From assembly GCA_022059125.1 (NCBI GenBank), contig JAEUWY010000012.1:1736001-1800000 (forward strand): a DNA stretch of 64,000 nucleotides, read 5' to 3'. Below the pieces are notes generated by a model that was not told the origin of the DNA, ran no database searches, and worked only from the letters and a program-made list of their open reading frames with translations. Source of the stretch: Corynespora cassiicola. Lineage: Eukaryota; Ascomycota; Dothideomycetes; Pleosporales; Corynesporascaceae. A program made the translations under genes and the position numbers. Shown here one piece after another: positions 42,101-54,381 of this stretch; the first letter of the stretch is position 1, and the number at the start of each line of letters is the position of its first letter.

Positions 42101-44201
42101 TAGATTCGTCATAGCCGTCTGCCAAAGTGGCCCAAAGCTCGTCTCGCGGCATCTGGCCTAGCGTATTGGCCTGTTTAGAACCGACATAGAAGCCAGAATA
42201 TGCCCACTCGTCAAGATTGTTCCAGGCAGCATTGGCCCTCAGGACGTCCTTTCCGGTGAGAAGGGCTGAGACAGCATCGAAAGCAGATGCTCGCAGCCCA
42301 CTCTCAACCTTGTCGGTGCATAGCCCAAAGCAGATGCCGGCGAAATTGTAGTCCGGTGAATCGAGGATCCAGTTTCGGGCTAGAATGCTCTCCCGGCACA
42401 AGTGCGCAAGTAGGCGCAGGTAACTCTCCAGCATGGTGGCGCTTTCGGGTTCGACGATTTGGTCCACAGGGTTCTGCGTAGGAGCATAGAGCCCTCCCTG
42501 AACAGCTTTCCTTGGCTCGTGAATGTTGGTTTGGAATTCGATCAGCTCGTTGAAGATGTGTGTATAGCTGAGAGAACTTGTTCTCCGGATTTTCCCAGAT
42601 GACGATGCCCCCTCTTCCACGAGAAACCTGTGTGCAGAGTCTGCATTTATTTCCCCTGTCGATATTGCTCGAAGCATTTCGCAGAACATGGCTATGCGGG
42701 GTGTAGGCTGTCGTTTCGCGGCCCATTGAAGGAAACCGTAGAGATTGCTCTCCTTGTCGTTCCAAAACTCCTCGGCAGCATCTGGAAACCCGTCGTAGGC
42801 GTATGAAACAATAACCAAGAAGCGCTCGAGATGAAGGGGGTGCTCCCCCGTGGAGTGTTGGAAGGACATTTGCAGCCGCCTTCGTTGATCATCTTCCTCG
42901 ACCTTGAGTCTCCGGAGAGTATCTGGCATGTTTGTGATGAACGAATCGACAAAACGTTGTAGCTGTTCCATGAGAAGAACCTTGAAGAAATCCTCGGGTT
43001 GTGCAGCTTCTGAAGGTAATACGGCCGTGTCTTGCAGTAAAGTTGACAGCATGCTTGACTTTTGCGGGTCGTACCAGCGGGTTGGGCGGACATCCTGGCT
43101 GAAGGAGAGAATAAAGTGAAAGGCACCATCGTTTAGAGCCTTTAGGAAGACTTCAGACCGCGCATTGGCCTCCTCTTCAAAGTTGACATTGCGCAAATCC
43201 GGATCCGTGGGACTGGGATCCATGTATCTACCGCTGTATTCGGCCAGCCACCATGTTAAGGCGGCGGCGTGGAAGTTTCTCAGAGCCCAGTTGTCACTTT
43301 CTCTGCCAGCCATGAGCAAGTCATGTAGCGCGCGAATATCCTTGGTCTGGGTGCTCGATTCTTCTGCCAGCCAGGCCGTCAAGCGCATGATGATGGGGAC
43401 GTAGTGAATAGTCACAATGTCGTGCTTGTCGATGGTTCGGGCTTTGGCCAAAACAGCCTTGAAGTGGTCAAGGGTCGCGAACCCAGGCTTGACCATGTGT
43501 ACGCATATGGCGGCCAGGTTCTCGTGTTGGCGGGTAAGGCTCTCGCGCTGAAATGTCATTATCTCAGTGAAGATGGGCAGCGGAGCCTGTCCGACGACTT
43601 GGACGCTCTGCATGCGCTCGGAAATTTGCTGCAGCCAGCGTTCAATGGCCTCCATGCTGGCCAGACACTTGGACCAAAACTTGTGTGCCTCGGCGAAGCT
43701 CTGGCCCTGGGTAGAGTTGGTGATGAACTGCACGGCCATGTGGAGCGCTTCCTGGCCTTCAACCTCAGCGTCGCCATTGTCCGCGGCAGCCTTGAGCAGG
43801 ATGCGCAGGCATAGCAGGATGTACTCGCGGCGGCGGTGGAAGCGGATGACGGCCGTCTGCAGCTGCGAGCGATCCAATTCCTGGGCCTCGTTGGCAGCGC
43901 CGTAGAAGAGAGCAGCGGCCTCTAGTTCGTCCAGATCCAACGCATCGGCCAGCTCGAGCGTCTGCTGCTTGAATTCATCGTTGACCTGGAACTCATCCTC
44001 GCCAATGGTGATCTTACCCTCGCTCAATGTCTTTCGGCTCTTATCGCTCTTGGGTGGTTTATCCAGCAGCTTCTTGAAGTCGTCCAGGTGGGCCTCCAGG
44101 TTAGCCAGCAGGCGGTCGAGCACGGGCAGTTTGAGGTCGATGAGGGCGCAAAGGTCGCGGTGCAGGCCCTGGAGCGCGTCGAGGGAATCGTCTTCAGCCA
44201 T
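39122..44201 (-). CDS. NUP192: Nucleoporin Nup192 (Nup205 family)
   Basis: Exons 44201-39237 and 39172-39122, 1,671 residues, the size expected for fungal Nup192. It is an inner-ring scaffold of the nuclear pore that binds Nic96/Nup93 and Nup53. The start MAEDDSLDALQGLHRDLCAL and the all-helical text with 'LDLDELEAAALFYGAANEAQ' and 'RREYILLCLRILLKAAAD' fit the family N-terminus. 'WSCLRFMVTCLATFNENLVVF' and 'LLEKMASSRKLAV' are in the middle, and the C-terminal region ends with 'LVDCFTVLVEITGFLE'. If the last intron (64 nt, acceptor TTGAAG) is not recognised, the frame runs into a wrong tail; the true last exon encodes YEDSSGLKRSRANLFS then TAA. The basic tail fits an NLS-like end. Head to head with TEL1. 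Confidence 0.9.
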
Positions 44202-44642
44202 GTCGGGGTCGCAGAGACGGGGCGATGCGCATCGTGCGCCGGGGCGGGAGGGCAGAGGGCGTGGGCGGAGAGCGCGTTTGGGGGGGGGGCTTAGGTGTTT
44301 GGGTGTTTTCTTTGGTGTTTTTGGCCGGTGCTGAAGAGCTCACAGAAGTTTCCGGGAGCGTGAGAGAGCTCGGACGCTCGGACGCGTCGATACCCTGTCG
44401 CTTGGCACCTCCATGCCTTCACAGCTCCGCTCCACCACCGCGACATGGCGCGCGCTCGACTCTCGCTCACAACTCATCGCAACCCATATCCTTCCGTTTC
44501 CCGAGTGTCGTGCCGCCGCCGGCTCGTCTGGAAAGGGGACAGCGCATCCAATTGATCCTGGGCTTCGGCCATGCGCCTGCTTCGCCGCATCTCCGCACTT
44601 TTACCTCACATCCCGCCTCAGACGATGCCACTCTAGTGCAAC
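44202..44642. promoter_or_regulatory. Divergent promoter, NUP192 / TEL1
   Basis: 441 bp between the two start codons. It holds a run of 9-10 G near 44281-44290 and is GC-rich, without an evident TATA box, as expected for constitutive genes. Shared control is inference. Confidence 0.45.
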
Positions 44643-47600
44643 ATGGGCGTGACAAACATCCAAGATGCCAAAGGTAATTCTTGCAGCCGTACTATGTTTG
44701 TTGCTCTGGACGTAGGCTGATCCGTCTATGCAGTCTACATATCGTCGACCAAGGTGTCTGACCGCCTCAGAGGCCTCAAGGACCTCATCCACATTCTGCG
44801 GCACAACCGCGGGAAGTCGAGCCTTGATGGACTGGGCAACAAGGCCTATCTTGCCCTATTTGAATCACTGTTCAAGTGTTTGCGCGAAGAGCGCGCCTCG
44901 TATCGCACCAGCAAGTCCAAGAACACCAAGAACAGCAAGACGGCTGCCTTGCTTCCGCTTTGCGCCGAAGCCCTCCGCCAGGTCATAAATGCCGGTGTGC
45001 GTACCATCAAGAGCAGCACCGTGGAGTACGTCATCGGAGAGATTCTGGAAGTACTGCCAGGTCCAGACAAGAAACTACTGGAGCCTTTGCTTGGAGACTT
45101 GCCTCGGGCTCTCCGCTCACTTCTCGAGTACCAGCCTCATGTAGAGCGTCTCTCCTTGGAATGCTGGGATGACACTGTCGACTTTTGCGTCAAGGCCCTT
45201 TTGGGCTTCTTGGCAGAGCAGGAGCCTGACGTACACAACAGCTGGAGCACGGCCATGTCCAGCCGTGGCCGGACGCCGATAGAGTCTACTGACGCAGCTT
45301 CACGGCCTAGCCCTCGCGATCCATCCACAAAGGCCCGCCAGATACCTGAAGGCTTGGCCCATGCTGCAGATGATTTCGTGAATTGTCTCCACATGCTAGT
45401 TAAAGCGTCCAATGCCCCTATTCTGGACGACTTGGACAGGACCGAGGCTATTCACCTAGTATTGCTCAAATTCTTGCAGCATAGGTCTGGTCGTGGATCT
45501 ACCGCTGCCCTTTCTGCCATCAATGCTCTCCTGTCCAGGCTTGCATTCCACTCAATTGACCTCACGAGACGTATACTGACAGACTTTTTGCCTCTGGCAA
45601 AGACCCTTTGGTCCGATCATACTCTGAGAGATGAACTAATCATCGCATTCATGTTGACTGAGACACACATCGCTACCATGGTTGCTGACAAGACCGATGA
45701 CCAAATTGGCGTGACTTTGGAGGCTCTCGTTGATGTGATGTACGGAGAGTACCGGCGGAGACAAGAATTCGGCAGCAACCAGTTCCTAGAGGAAGACAGC
45801 CTATGCTTCCGTCACACCGATGAAGTGTACGACGACACCCATCCATTGAGCACCTTTGCCTTCTCCCTGGAGACGGCCCAACAGCGTAGCGAGGGCCACT
45901 GGGCCACTGTCTTGTTGATCGCCCGTTTTTCTTCCATGCTAGACGAAAGGAACAATGCAACAGCTCATGATAGACAAGATGGCGAGGAAAGTTTCACTAA
46001 ACGACTGCGTGTCACATACCATTTTAAGGACTATCTTCGCCATGTTTCCGAGCCGCGTTCTAATGCCAGACGAGCTGCCCTGCAGGTCATTGCTTTCATG
46101 GTGCAAGACGCTTCTCTGAGTGAAGAGGACATCCAGACGGCTCTTGAGAAACTTACGGCACTCATTTCAGATGAAAATCCTGTGCATTCTTCTTGGGCTA
46201 TGATTGCCCTGGCTGCGTGAGTGTGGTTCCTGTTTTCATTGGATTGGTCTCTAACCGTGACCACAGGGCCGCATTTCAAAAGAAGTCTGCACACCCATCG
46301 TTGGTCCCTTATTGGAATTCAGCATGGCAGACTGCATCCCGAGTCGTCACCTCGCTTTCTTGCTCACGCTCTGCGTGCCACTTGATGGACCTGCTCTTGA
46401 GACTGAAAGTTGTGCTTTACCCTGCCGTCTCAGAAACTGTTCAGAACATGCTTCTCTCGATAGAGCTCAGTGGCCCGGGCTTATTTTCCGATGCCAGCTC
46501 CTCTCTATTGACCACAATCATCCATGAGCGAATCGCCGAAAATCCTACCCATCACAATCAAACCGCCGAGAGGGCTCTAAATTGGCTTCTGAGCAAGTGG
46601 ACACCAAGCAAGTCGCTCATGTATTCCTTTGCCTTGCCGTGCTAACATATGCAGGCCTGTGGCCGGAGCGCACATATACACAAATGAACGCCCATCATTG
46701 TCACGCATTCGATGTGCTGCAGTTACTATATGCCTGTCTCGATCGTCCTTTCCAACCCGTCAAACCTCCACCTTTCATGGTTTTGGGACCGATAGCACAA
46801 GCTCAGATGCACTTCAACAAATTCAAGGACTTGTCGGAATATCTCTTGCTCAAACATAGTCAACGAGACTTCCAAGTCTTACAGAAGAACACCTACGCGA
46901 CAAATGGTTCCGATACAGATCATGGCTCAACGCAAATGGTGAAGCGTATCCTTGACTTTTGCGTTTCCGAACTGGATAAAACGAGACAACGCTGGAAAGA
47001 ATGGTCACAGCAGAATACTCAAGGGATCAATGCTGATATGATGCGTATTGTCGCCAATCTCTGCATCGTTGCTTCAGCGTTGGCTACCTTCGGGGAGTCA
47101 TTCGACCGACGCGTCTCTAACCTGGAATCTGCCACCGATAGCCTGGCGCAAATTTTCGTGGATCTTCTGAAAAAACCCCAAACTGAGCAGTATAAGGTCG
47201 ATGCTGTACTTGAGGTATGCAGCAAGAACCTTCCCGACATTCGTCATGTGGAAAAACTATCATCAGAATCCTTTAAGTCATCAGGTATATGCCTCCTAGC
47301 AAGACACTTATCGAAAGCCCTTAAATCGCGGAAAGAACTCAAGCAGTCCTTTTATCCAGAAGACGATGACTTCATGGACATGGACGACGCTGCCAATTCT
47401 CAAATGACGAATAGCATATGTAGCTCCGATATAGACGTTCCGCGACATATCATCCAAGCCGCAACCGACTCCCTTTCCCTGCGCGCATCTTGCTCGGCAT
47501 ATCTCCATCTGGTTGCGTCGCTTGAATTCACGCCTGATAGGGACCAAGAGACGATACCACCAGATTTGGTGGACAGCCTTATGCTCTTCAACGATGCAGA

Positions 47601-50600
47601 ACTTGTTTGCTGCCGCCCCTTTTTGGTCACTCTTCTTTCAACCCACTTCCAGTTGTCGCGCTCGTCTTGCTTCGAACTGCTCGAACGACTGAGTGAACGA
47701 CTCCTTCATCCCTCTGCAAAAGAGTTCAATACGTCCGAAGTTGCGAACGGCATGGTCGTGGAAGTCCTGGTCGGCACCACGCTAGTCTGGGGACCTGAAT
47801 CCACTGAACCAGAGGCTGAAGAGCTATACGAAAACGTCGAGGCATTGTATGACTATTGCGTAAAAAATATGGAAAAAGGTGGAGTAAGACGTTCGGCAGG
47901 TCTCCAGATGGCCATTGCAGATTTTCTACATGGGCTTCTCAGGCATCATCCAGACTTTGGGCAGACTCGTAAAATGCCATCTGTTCGCACAAGTCTCTTT
48001 GAGCTTTTGGGGCAGGGAGAAATCACGGTTAAGTACCACATTGCTGAGCGACTGCCGGATGTATTCGAAGATTTTGTTCTTAATGAGCACGATAAAATTC
48101 TTGAGGATGTCGACAGCAGCCTCCCCAGAGAAGATGTCTGGATAGAGGGTATTGCAATACGTCTGTTGGTTTTATCACGGCTGGCAGCTAGATGGCATAC
48201 ACTCCTCCGCCAGTCTGTCTATCGTATATTTGCAACAGCCGGGTCTGTCATGGGAGCAGTCCGGCACGCGAAGCAATGTATTTCGGACGTCGCCAATGCC
48301 AGGCATCTTGACGATTCCCCTAGCCTTTTTAGGCTCTTTGCTCCTCAAATCATCTTCACATGGCTAGATCGAAAGAGGCCCTTCTCTGAAATACCGCACC
48401 TGACATTCGGCTATTCCACTTTAGAAGAACTTCTGTCGGATATTGAGTCGGAAGCGATCGGACAGGCCATGATGCTGGGCCTGAAGGATGAGGTGGAATA
48501 TCTCGCTAGGCTTCTAGGTATGGAAACGGCCGAAGCTCTAACAAAAAACATCGGCAAAGCTGCTGCGTACACCATTTCCTGGGATACTTGCAAGGGTAAC
48601 GCGCGTAACAAGGCTGTTCCAAGCAGTGCCACCATGTTACGTGATATCCTCGGCCAAAAACAGTATCATGAGCTGGTTCAACGAGATTTCCCACAGATTC
48701 TAGGGTACATCTTCCAGACCATGGACCACGAGGAGCGCTTAAGCAAACAGCTCGAAAAACGACCAGCGTATGCATTTGCAGCGAAATCATTGGCGGAAAT
48801 GAATAATGTCAGTCATTCCACTCAAGATCTCAATATTGGCATTGAGCCTGCTTTCTCAGCCTTTTATCTGCTGGACCAACTTGAAAGGCTGTGCAGACGT
48901 GCGCAATATGAATCCATTAACTTCTGGACGCCCGGAAGCTACACTTTCGTCATGCGTATGCTACTCGATCGGTTGCACCCTGCTCTCGGTTCCCTCTATG
49001 CCCGGTCTATCATTCGCAAAGTCAGAGTGCTCGTGGCTCTCGCTGGCCCGGTGGCTTACAAGGGATACCCTTTGCAAATGACACTACAATCTCTACGGCC
49101 CTTTCTCACCGATATTCAATGCGCCGAAGATACACTGGGTGTTGTGCAGTACCTTTTCCAGAATGGATCAGAATATCTACGGGAACATCTCAGTTTTGTG
49201 GCCGGGATTGGTCTTTCCACTCTCATTTCGATTCGAGTTTTCCTTGGATCCTCGCAGGAAAGCACCACTCAGCAATCACAACACACTACTACGATGAATA
49301 AAGCACAAAAGTTCCATGCGTGGCTTACACAGTATCTCAAGTCGTATTCAGAGTCACTGCCAGAGAATGAAAACATAGCCTACGTCAAGGCCTTTAGACT
49401 GATCACAGCCGCAGCTTCCCAAGTACGTACAGAAGGCAACTCCATTCGCGGCAGTGAAGAAAGCAAGCTTCTTCTAGAGATACTAGAGGATGTTCGATCG
49501 GGCCGAAAACTCCTCAACAATACTTCTCGTGAAGTCGCTTTGAACTTGCTTTGTCAGAATTTCCAGCCGGCTCTAACAGCGAGGGACGACATCCTAGGTG
49601 CAGACACAGATGCAGCCAAGTATGCAGCTCATGTTTGGGAATCATGCCGCCGTGGCAATGTTGGAGAAGGCTACTTGTTATGGGTTGCCAAAGTGCTTGG
49701 TCGGGCATTCAGCGCCTACGGCGAGGTCCAGCGTAATACTATGCACACCCTCCCCTGGACTTTGCAGAGGCACAGCTCTAAAGATAGCCTTGGTCGAGGA
49801 TCGAGGGAAGCCATCTTCATGGTAATCCTTGACCTCTTTTACAGTGACGATCGAGCTGAAGTTGGCCTTGCTGAAGATGCGATGCGGAATATTATTTCAG
49901 GCCTCTCCGGTACCGACAAGACATATGTAGATGAGCTGGCAAGACTAATTCCCGACTCTATTGGCCAGGCACTTGGAGGCCATACACTTGAACGGTCGAG
50001 TTCAGACCTCAAAGCGCTTCCATCGTCCGACTCCCTAGAACAAGCTGCCTTTCCCAAAGACAAGATGGATGAGGTGGTAGATTGGGTCAAAGACATCTCA
50101 ATAAGGCTATGTGAAGTCGCATCCCCGGATCCCATTCTCGGCGCACTTTCGCAGCTTCTTACTGGAATCAAAAATATGGCTGAAAAGCTGTTCCCCTACA
50201 TACTCCATCTTGTCCTTCTGGGAGAGTTTGAAGGCCAGCGCAGTTTTCGGGCACTTATTTCCGAGGCTGCCATGGCCTGGTTTTGTGATCCTGATAAATC
50301 ACAAGCACCATATATTCGGATCATCATCCAAGCAATACTATATCTCCGCAGTCAACCAACACCAAAGGAGGTCACCAGAGTTGATCGGGATCATTGGCTT
50401 GAAATCGACCATCTCAAAACTTCGCAAGCGGCCGCAATATGTGGCATGTACCGCAGTGCTCTATTGTTTGCAGAAACCTCCTCTGGCCAACCAATTGTGA
50501 AGACGACATCGAGACGATCATCCACGTTCGTTGCGCCGCCTAAACTTCCGATAGACCTACAGCTTTCTATTTACAAGAATCTGGACGAGCCAGACTCATT

Positions 50601-53600
50601 CTATGGTGTTGACAGAGGATCGAGCCTTTCATCCGTCTTGGACCGTCTGGACTATGAAGGAGACGGAATGAAGAGCTTATTGTTTCGAGGAGCCAGGATG
50701 GACAGTCAGACCCGCCAATCAAATATTATCCAGTCCCAAGACTCTCGCGGTACAATCAAGTCACTCGTAACGCTTAACATGAATAGCATCACCCATTCGT
50801 TGCTGTCCAATAATCAGTTCCGGGATCTAGGAGATGACGCGGTCGACAAGACGTTGCACACTGCTCGAAAGCTTGGCCAGTGGGATATCAAGGCACCAGA
50901 GACAAACCGCACGGAGGCAAGCACCCTTTTCAAAGCTTTCCAGGGATTGCACCATGCCAAAGATGTATTCAACGCCAAGAAGGTATTCGATCGTCAGTTT
51001 CTCGCTACAATGGGAGGGTTATCAAGCATCAACAAGTCTTCAGCATCGATCAAGGCACACTTGCGGACGCTAGCCATCTTGACAGAATCCGACGAGGTAC
51101 TCGCCACAATGCGTCCTGAACACTTGCTTGACGCTTGGGACAAAATGAAAGCCCGAGAGAAATGGATGCGTGCTGGGGAGTAAGTACAAGTTGACACCTA
51201 CTACTGAACGCATCTGACTGATCTAAACTAGATTCGACGACGTTCGACAGCTGCTTTCTTGTCGAGAGACACTGTTTGGCGTGCTTAGTACAAACTTGCC
51301 GCTATTGGAGTCACTCCGAGTAAGAAGAGGATTGGTCCGCCAAATGGAGGTTGAATCTTTGATCTTGTCTTCTACCATTTGCAGAAAGCATGGAGCACTT
51401 CAGGAATCGTTGGCCAGCGTGACATACCTATCCGATATCGTACAATATTGCAAATCGATGGGGCTTGATATCGAGACGACGGCACAACATGAGGTGGCTA
51501 GTGTGCTATGGGACCAAGGCGAAGCCGAGACATCTATACGCATGCGACAGAACCTGATCGAGCATGCCACTTTCGATTCCCAGGCCACCGAAATTAGCCT
51601 GCCCGTGCTACTCGCGAAACTGGGCCATCATCTCGCCGAAGCACGCTTGGCGAAACCTGACGCCATCATGGAAGAGTACCTTGAGAAGGCCATACTTGAA
51701 CTCAAGGGCCAAACACAAGGTGTAGGTCCTGGACAAGTTTTTCACGAGTTCGCGTCATTCTGTGACAAGCAGTTACAGAGCCCAGAAGCTGCAGAAGATA
51801 TGGAACGCGTCAAGACCGTCATGGAGCGCAAGCTTCAAGAGTACAATGACTTTGTCAAACTGGCCAATACAGACAAGAGCAAGAGCATGCGTGAGACTTA
51901 TAGGAGAAGTGCCATGCGAGCAAAGAACTGGTATAACCTCGACCATGCAGAATATGAACGCCTACGGAAAGGTCGTGAGGAGTTTCTGCGCCAGTGTCTG
52001 GAAAACTACTTGCTCTCTCTACAAGCAAGCGACGAGTTCGATAACGACGCACTCCGTGTGTTCTCTCTGTGGTTAGAAAATTCGGACTCTCCTTTGGCTA
52101 ACGAGGCGGTTGGGCTACATTTGAAGCTTGTACCAAGCGGCAAGTTTGCCCTCCTGATGAACCAGCTCTCGTCTAGGTTGCAGGCCGAAAACACTGAGTT
52201 TCAAAATCTGCTCAATAGCTTGGTGTTCCGCATCTGCAAGGACCACCCATATCATGGCATGCACCAAATTTTTGCCATACAAATGAAGGTTGGGCCAATC
52301 ACGAGGGAAGATGTAGTAAGGGCCAAGGACGAGTCCGCAAGGTCGCGCCAAGCAGCCGCGACGCAGATTGCTACGCTTTTGAAAAACGATCAAAATGCAC
52401 GTCATGTCTGGAATGCTGTTTACCAGTCAGACGAGATCTTCCATGCCCTAGCAATGGTCAAAAACGATCAAGACAACAAGTCTGGCAGAGAATACACGCT
52501 AGAGAGATATCCCGAGTCCAAGATGATGGCGAAACGAGTCCCAGGTTTGAAAGTCCCGCCAGCCACGCTACAAATCGAAGTAAGGGCGAACATGGACTAC
52601 AGCGATCTCCCGAAGATTGCTGGATTCAGGTCTAAGATGAGCATCGCAAATGGTCTGAGCGCTCCAAAAGTCATCACAGCTGTTGGTACAGATGGAAAAC
52701 AGTACAAACAATTGTTCAAGTCTGGCAACGATGACCTCCGTCAAGACGCTATCATGGAGCAAGTCTTTGATCAAGTCTCGCGCTTACTCAAGAATCACAC
52801 TGCAACTCGTCTTCGCAACCTTGGAATTCGGACCTACAAAGTGCTACCACTGTCGACAAGGTCTGGACTGATGGAGTTTGTTCAAAACACCATCCCACTT
52901 CATTTGTGGGTAATGCCCGCCCACGAAAAATACTACCCCAACGATTGGAAGCCAGACAAATGCCGCAAAGAAATTGGAGCATGCCAAGGTGACACGATGA
53001 GCACACGAACAAAAGTCTGGCAAAAAATCGCCGATCACTTTCACCCAGTTCTGCGCTACTTTCTCCTCGAACGCTTCGAAGACCCAGACGAATGGTTTGA
53101 GCGTCGCCTCGCGTACACACGCTCCACAGCCGCCATCTCGATCCTAGGCCACGTCCTCGGCCTCGGCGACCGCCACTGCCACAACATTCTCCTCGACGAG
53201 AAGACGGGCGAAGTCGTCCACATCGATCTGGGGGTCAGTTTCGAAGCCGGCCGCGTTCTGCCCGTCCCCGAGGTCGTTCCCTTCCGCCTCACCCGCGACC
53301 TCGTCGACGCCATGGGATACACAAAGACCGAGGGTGTCTTCCGCCGCTGTTGTGAATTCACCATGGACACTCTCCGCGAGGAGCGCGAGTCCATCATGAC
53401 ACTCCTCAACGTACTACGCTACGACCCGCTCGTCAACTGGAGCGTCACGCCCACGAAGGCAAAGCGCATGCAAGAGGGTCAGGACACGAATGCGACGCGT
53501 TCAGGTACTATAGGGCCAGGGGGCACGCCGGTGCCGTCGGGACAGATGCCTCCGCCATATGAGGAGGCTGCTAATGAGGGGGACAGGAAGAGGGAGGAGC

Positions 53601-53752
53601 AGGCTGGCGAGGCGGGCAGGGCGTTGAGTGTCGTCGAGAAGAAGCTGAGCAAGACGTTGAGTACGAGGGCGACGGTCAATGAGCTCATTCAGGCAGCGAC
53701 GGATGAAAAGAATTTGGCGGTTTTGTACATGGGGTGGGCGAGTTATGCGTAG
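44643..53752 (+). CDS. TEL1: Tel1/ATM checkpoint kinase
   Basis: Five exons: 44643-44673, 44734-46216, 46267-46607, 46655-51179, 51232-53752, 2,966 residues. It is a PI3K-related protein kinase of DNA double-strand break signalling and telomere upkeep. A 31-nt first exon gives MGVTNIQDAK, joined to VYISSTKVSDRLRGLKDLIH, the TAN motif region. HEAT-like helices fill the middle. FAT-type text (LPLLESLRVRRGLVRQMEVE) starts in exon 5. The kinase spans about 2595-2870: KQLFKSGNDDLRQDAIMEQV (Lys and binding loop), LGLGDRHCHNILLD (catalytic loop, about 2771) and VHIDLGVSF (DFG-equivalent DLG). The FATC end is ELIQAATDEKNLAVLYMGWA. Intron 3 (46608-46654) has a GC donor (GCAAGT), and its removal restores WTPS-LWPERTYTQ. 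All joins keep phase; the gene appears intact. Confidence 0.93.
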
Positions 53753-54381
53753 ATATAAAGCCAAGGAGGAGGGACCAGTGTCTGGTGGGGAACAGCGAGT
53801 GCATTATACTGGAGCTTCTACATTCTTCTTTTTGGTGGGTTTATTGGGGATTTGTGGTGCAGAGCGTGCAGATGCAAATATCCAAAAAGTTTCCTTTCCC
53901 ACGTATACCTCAAGCTGGTTATATTTCATGCGGTACCGTATCCTGATGCCATATGTGCTGGTATTAGATAAGATAAAAGGCTCCACCAGCCTGTTTAAGC
54001 AGATAATAGTGGGAAAAGACAGAGGAGCATATTCAATGAATGGAAAATAAATAGAACGTTTAATCTATGGTGATGATACAATTACATCAAGCAGCATGAT
54101 GGTGAAGTCTCTTCTTCATTGTCATCCAAACGCGTGATGGGGCATTCGTAGCTAGCCTTCGTCGGCAGTCGGCGTTCGGGAGCCAGGTGCACGTGCCACC
54201 GCGATTAGCGCTCCGCCACTTCCACGTCTCCCCGCTGACGCCTGTTGAATCGCAGGACGTCATTATAAATATTCTACTGGTCACCGCCGTATTGGACGAA
54301 AGTTCCTAAACTGTCGCCATATCAAAGGAACTGCACTCTTACTTTTACAGGACCTGCGCATCGTGAAAGAGGGACACAAAG
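53753..54381. other. Intergenic between TEL1 and the PPPDE gene
   Basis: 3' region of TEL1 and promoter of the next gene. Small ORFs only. Nothing else recognised. Confidence 0.5.

Noticed and set aside
43404..44334. Several plus-strand ORFs of 70-150 codons over NUP192
   Set aside because: They lie antisense to a long, family-matched coding frame and show no motif of their own.
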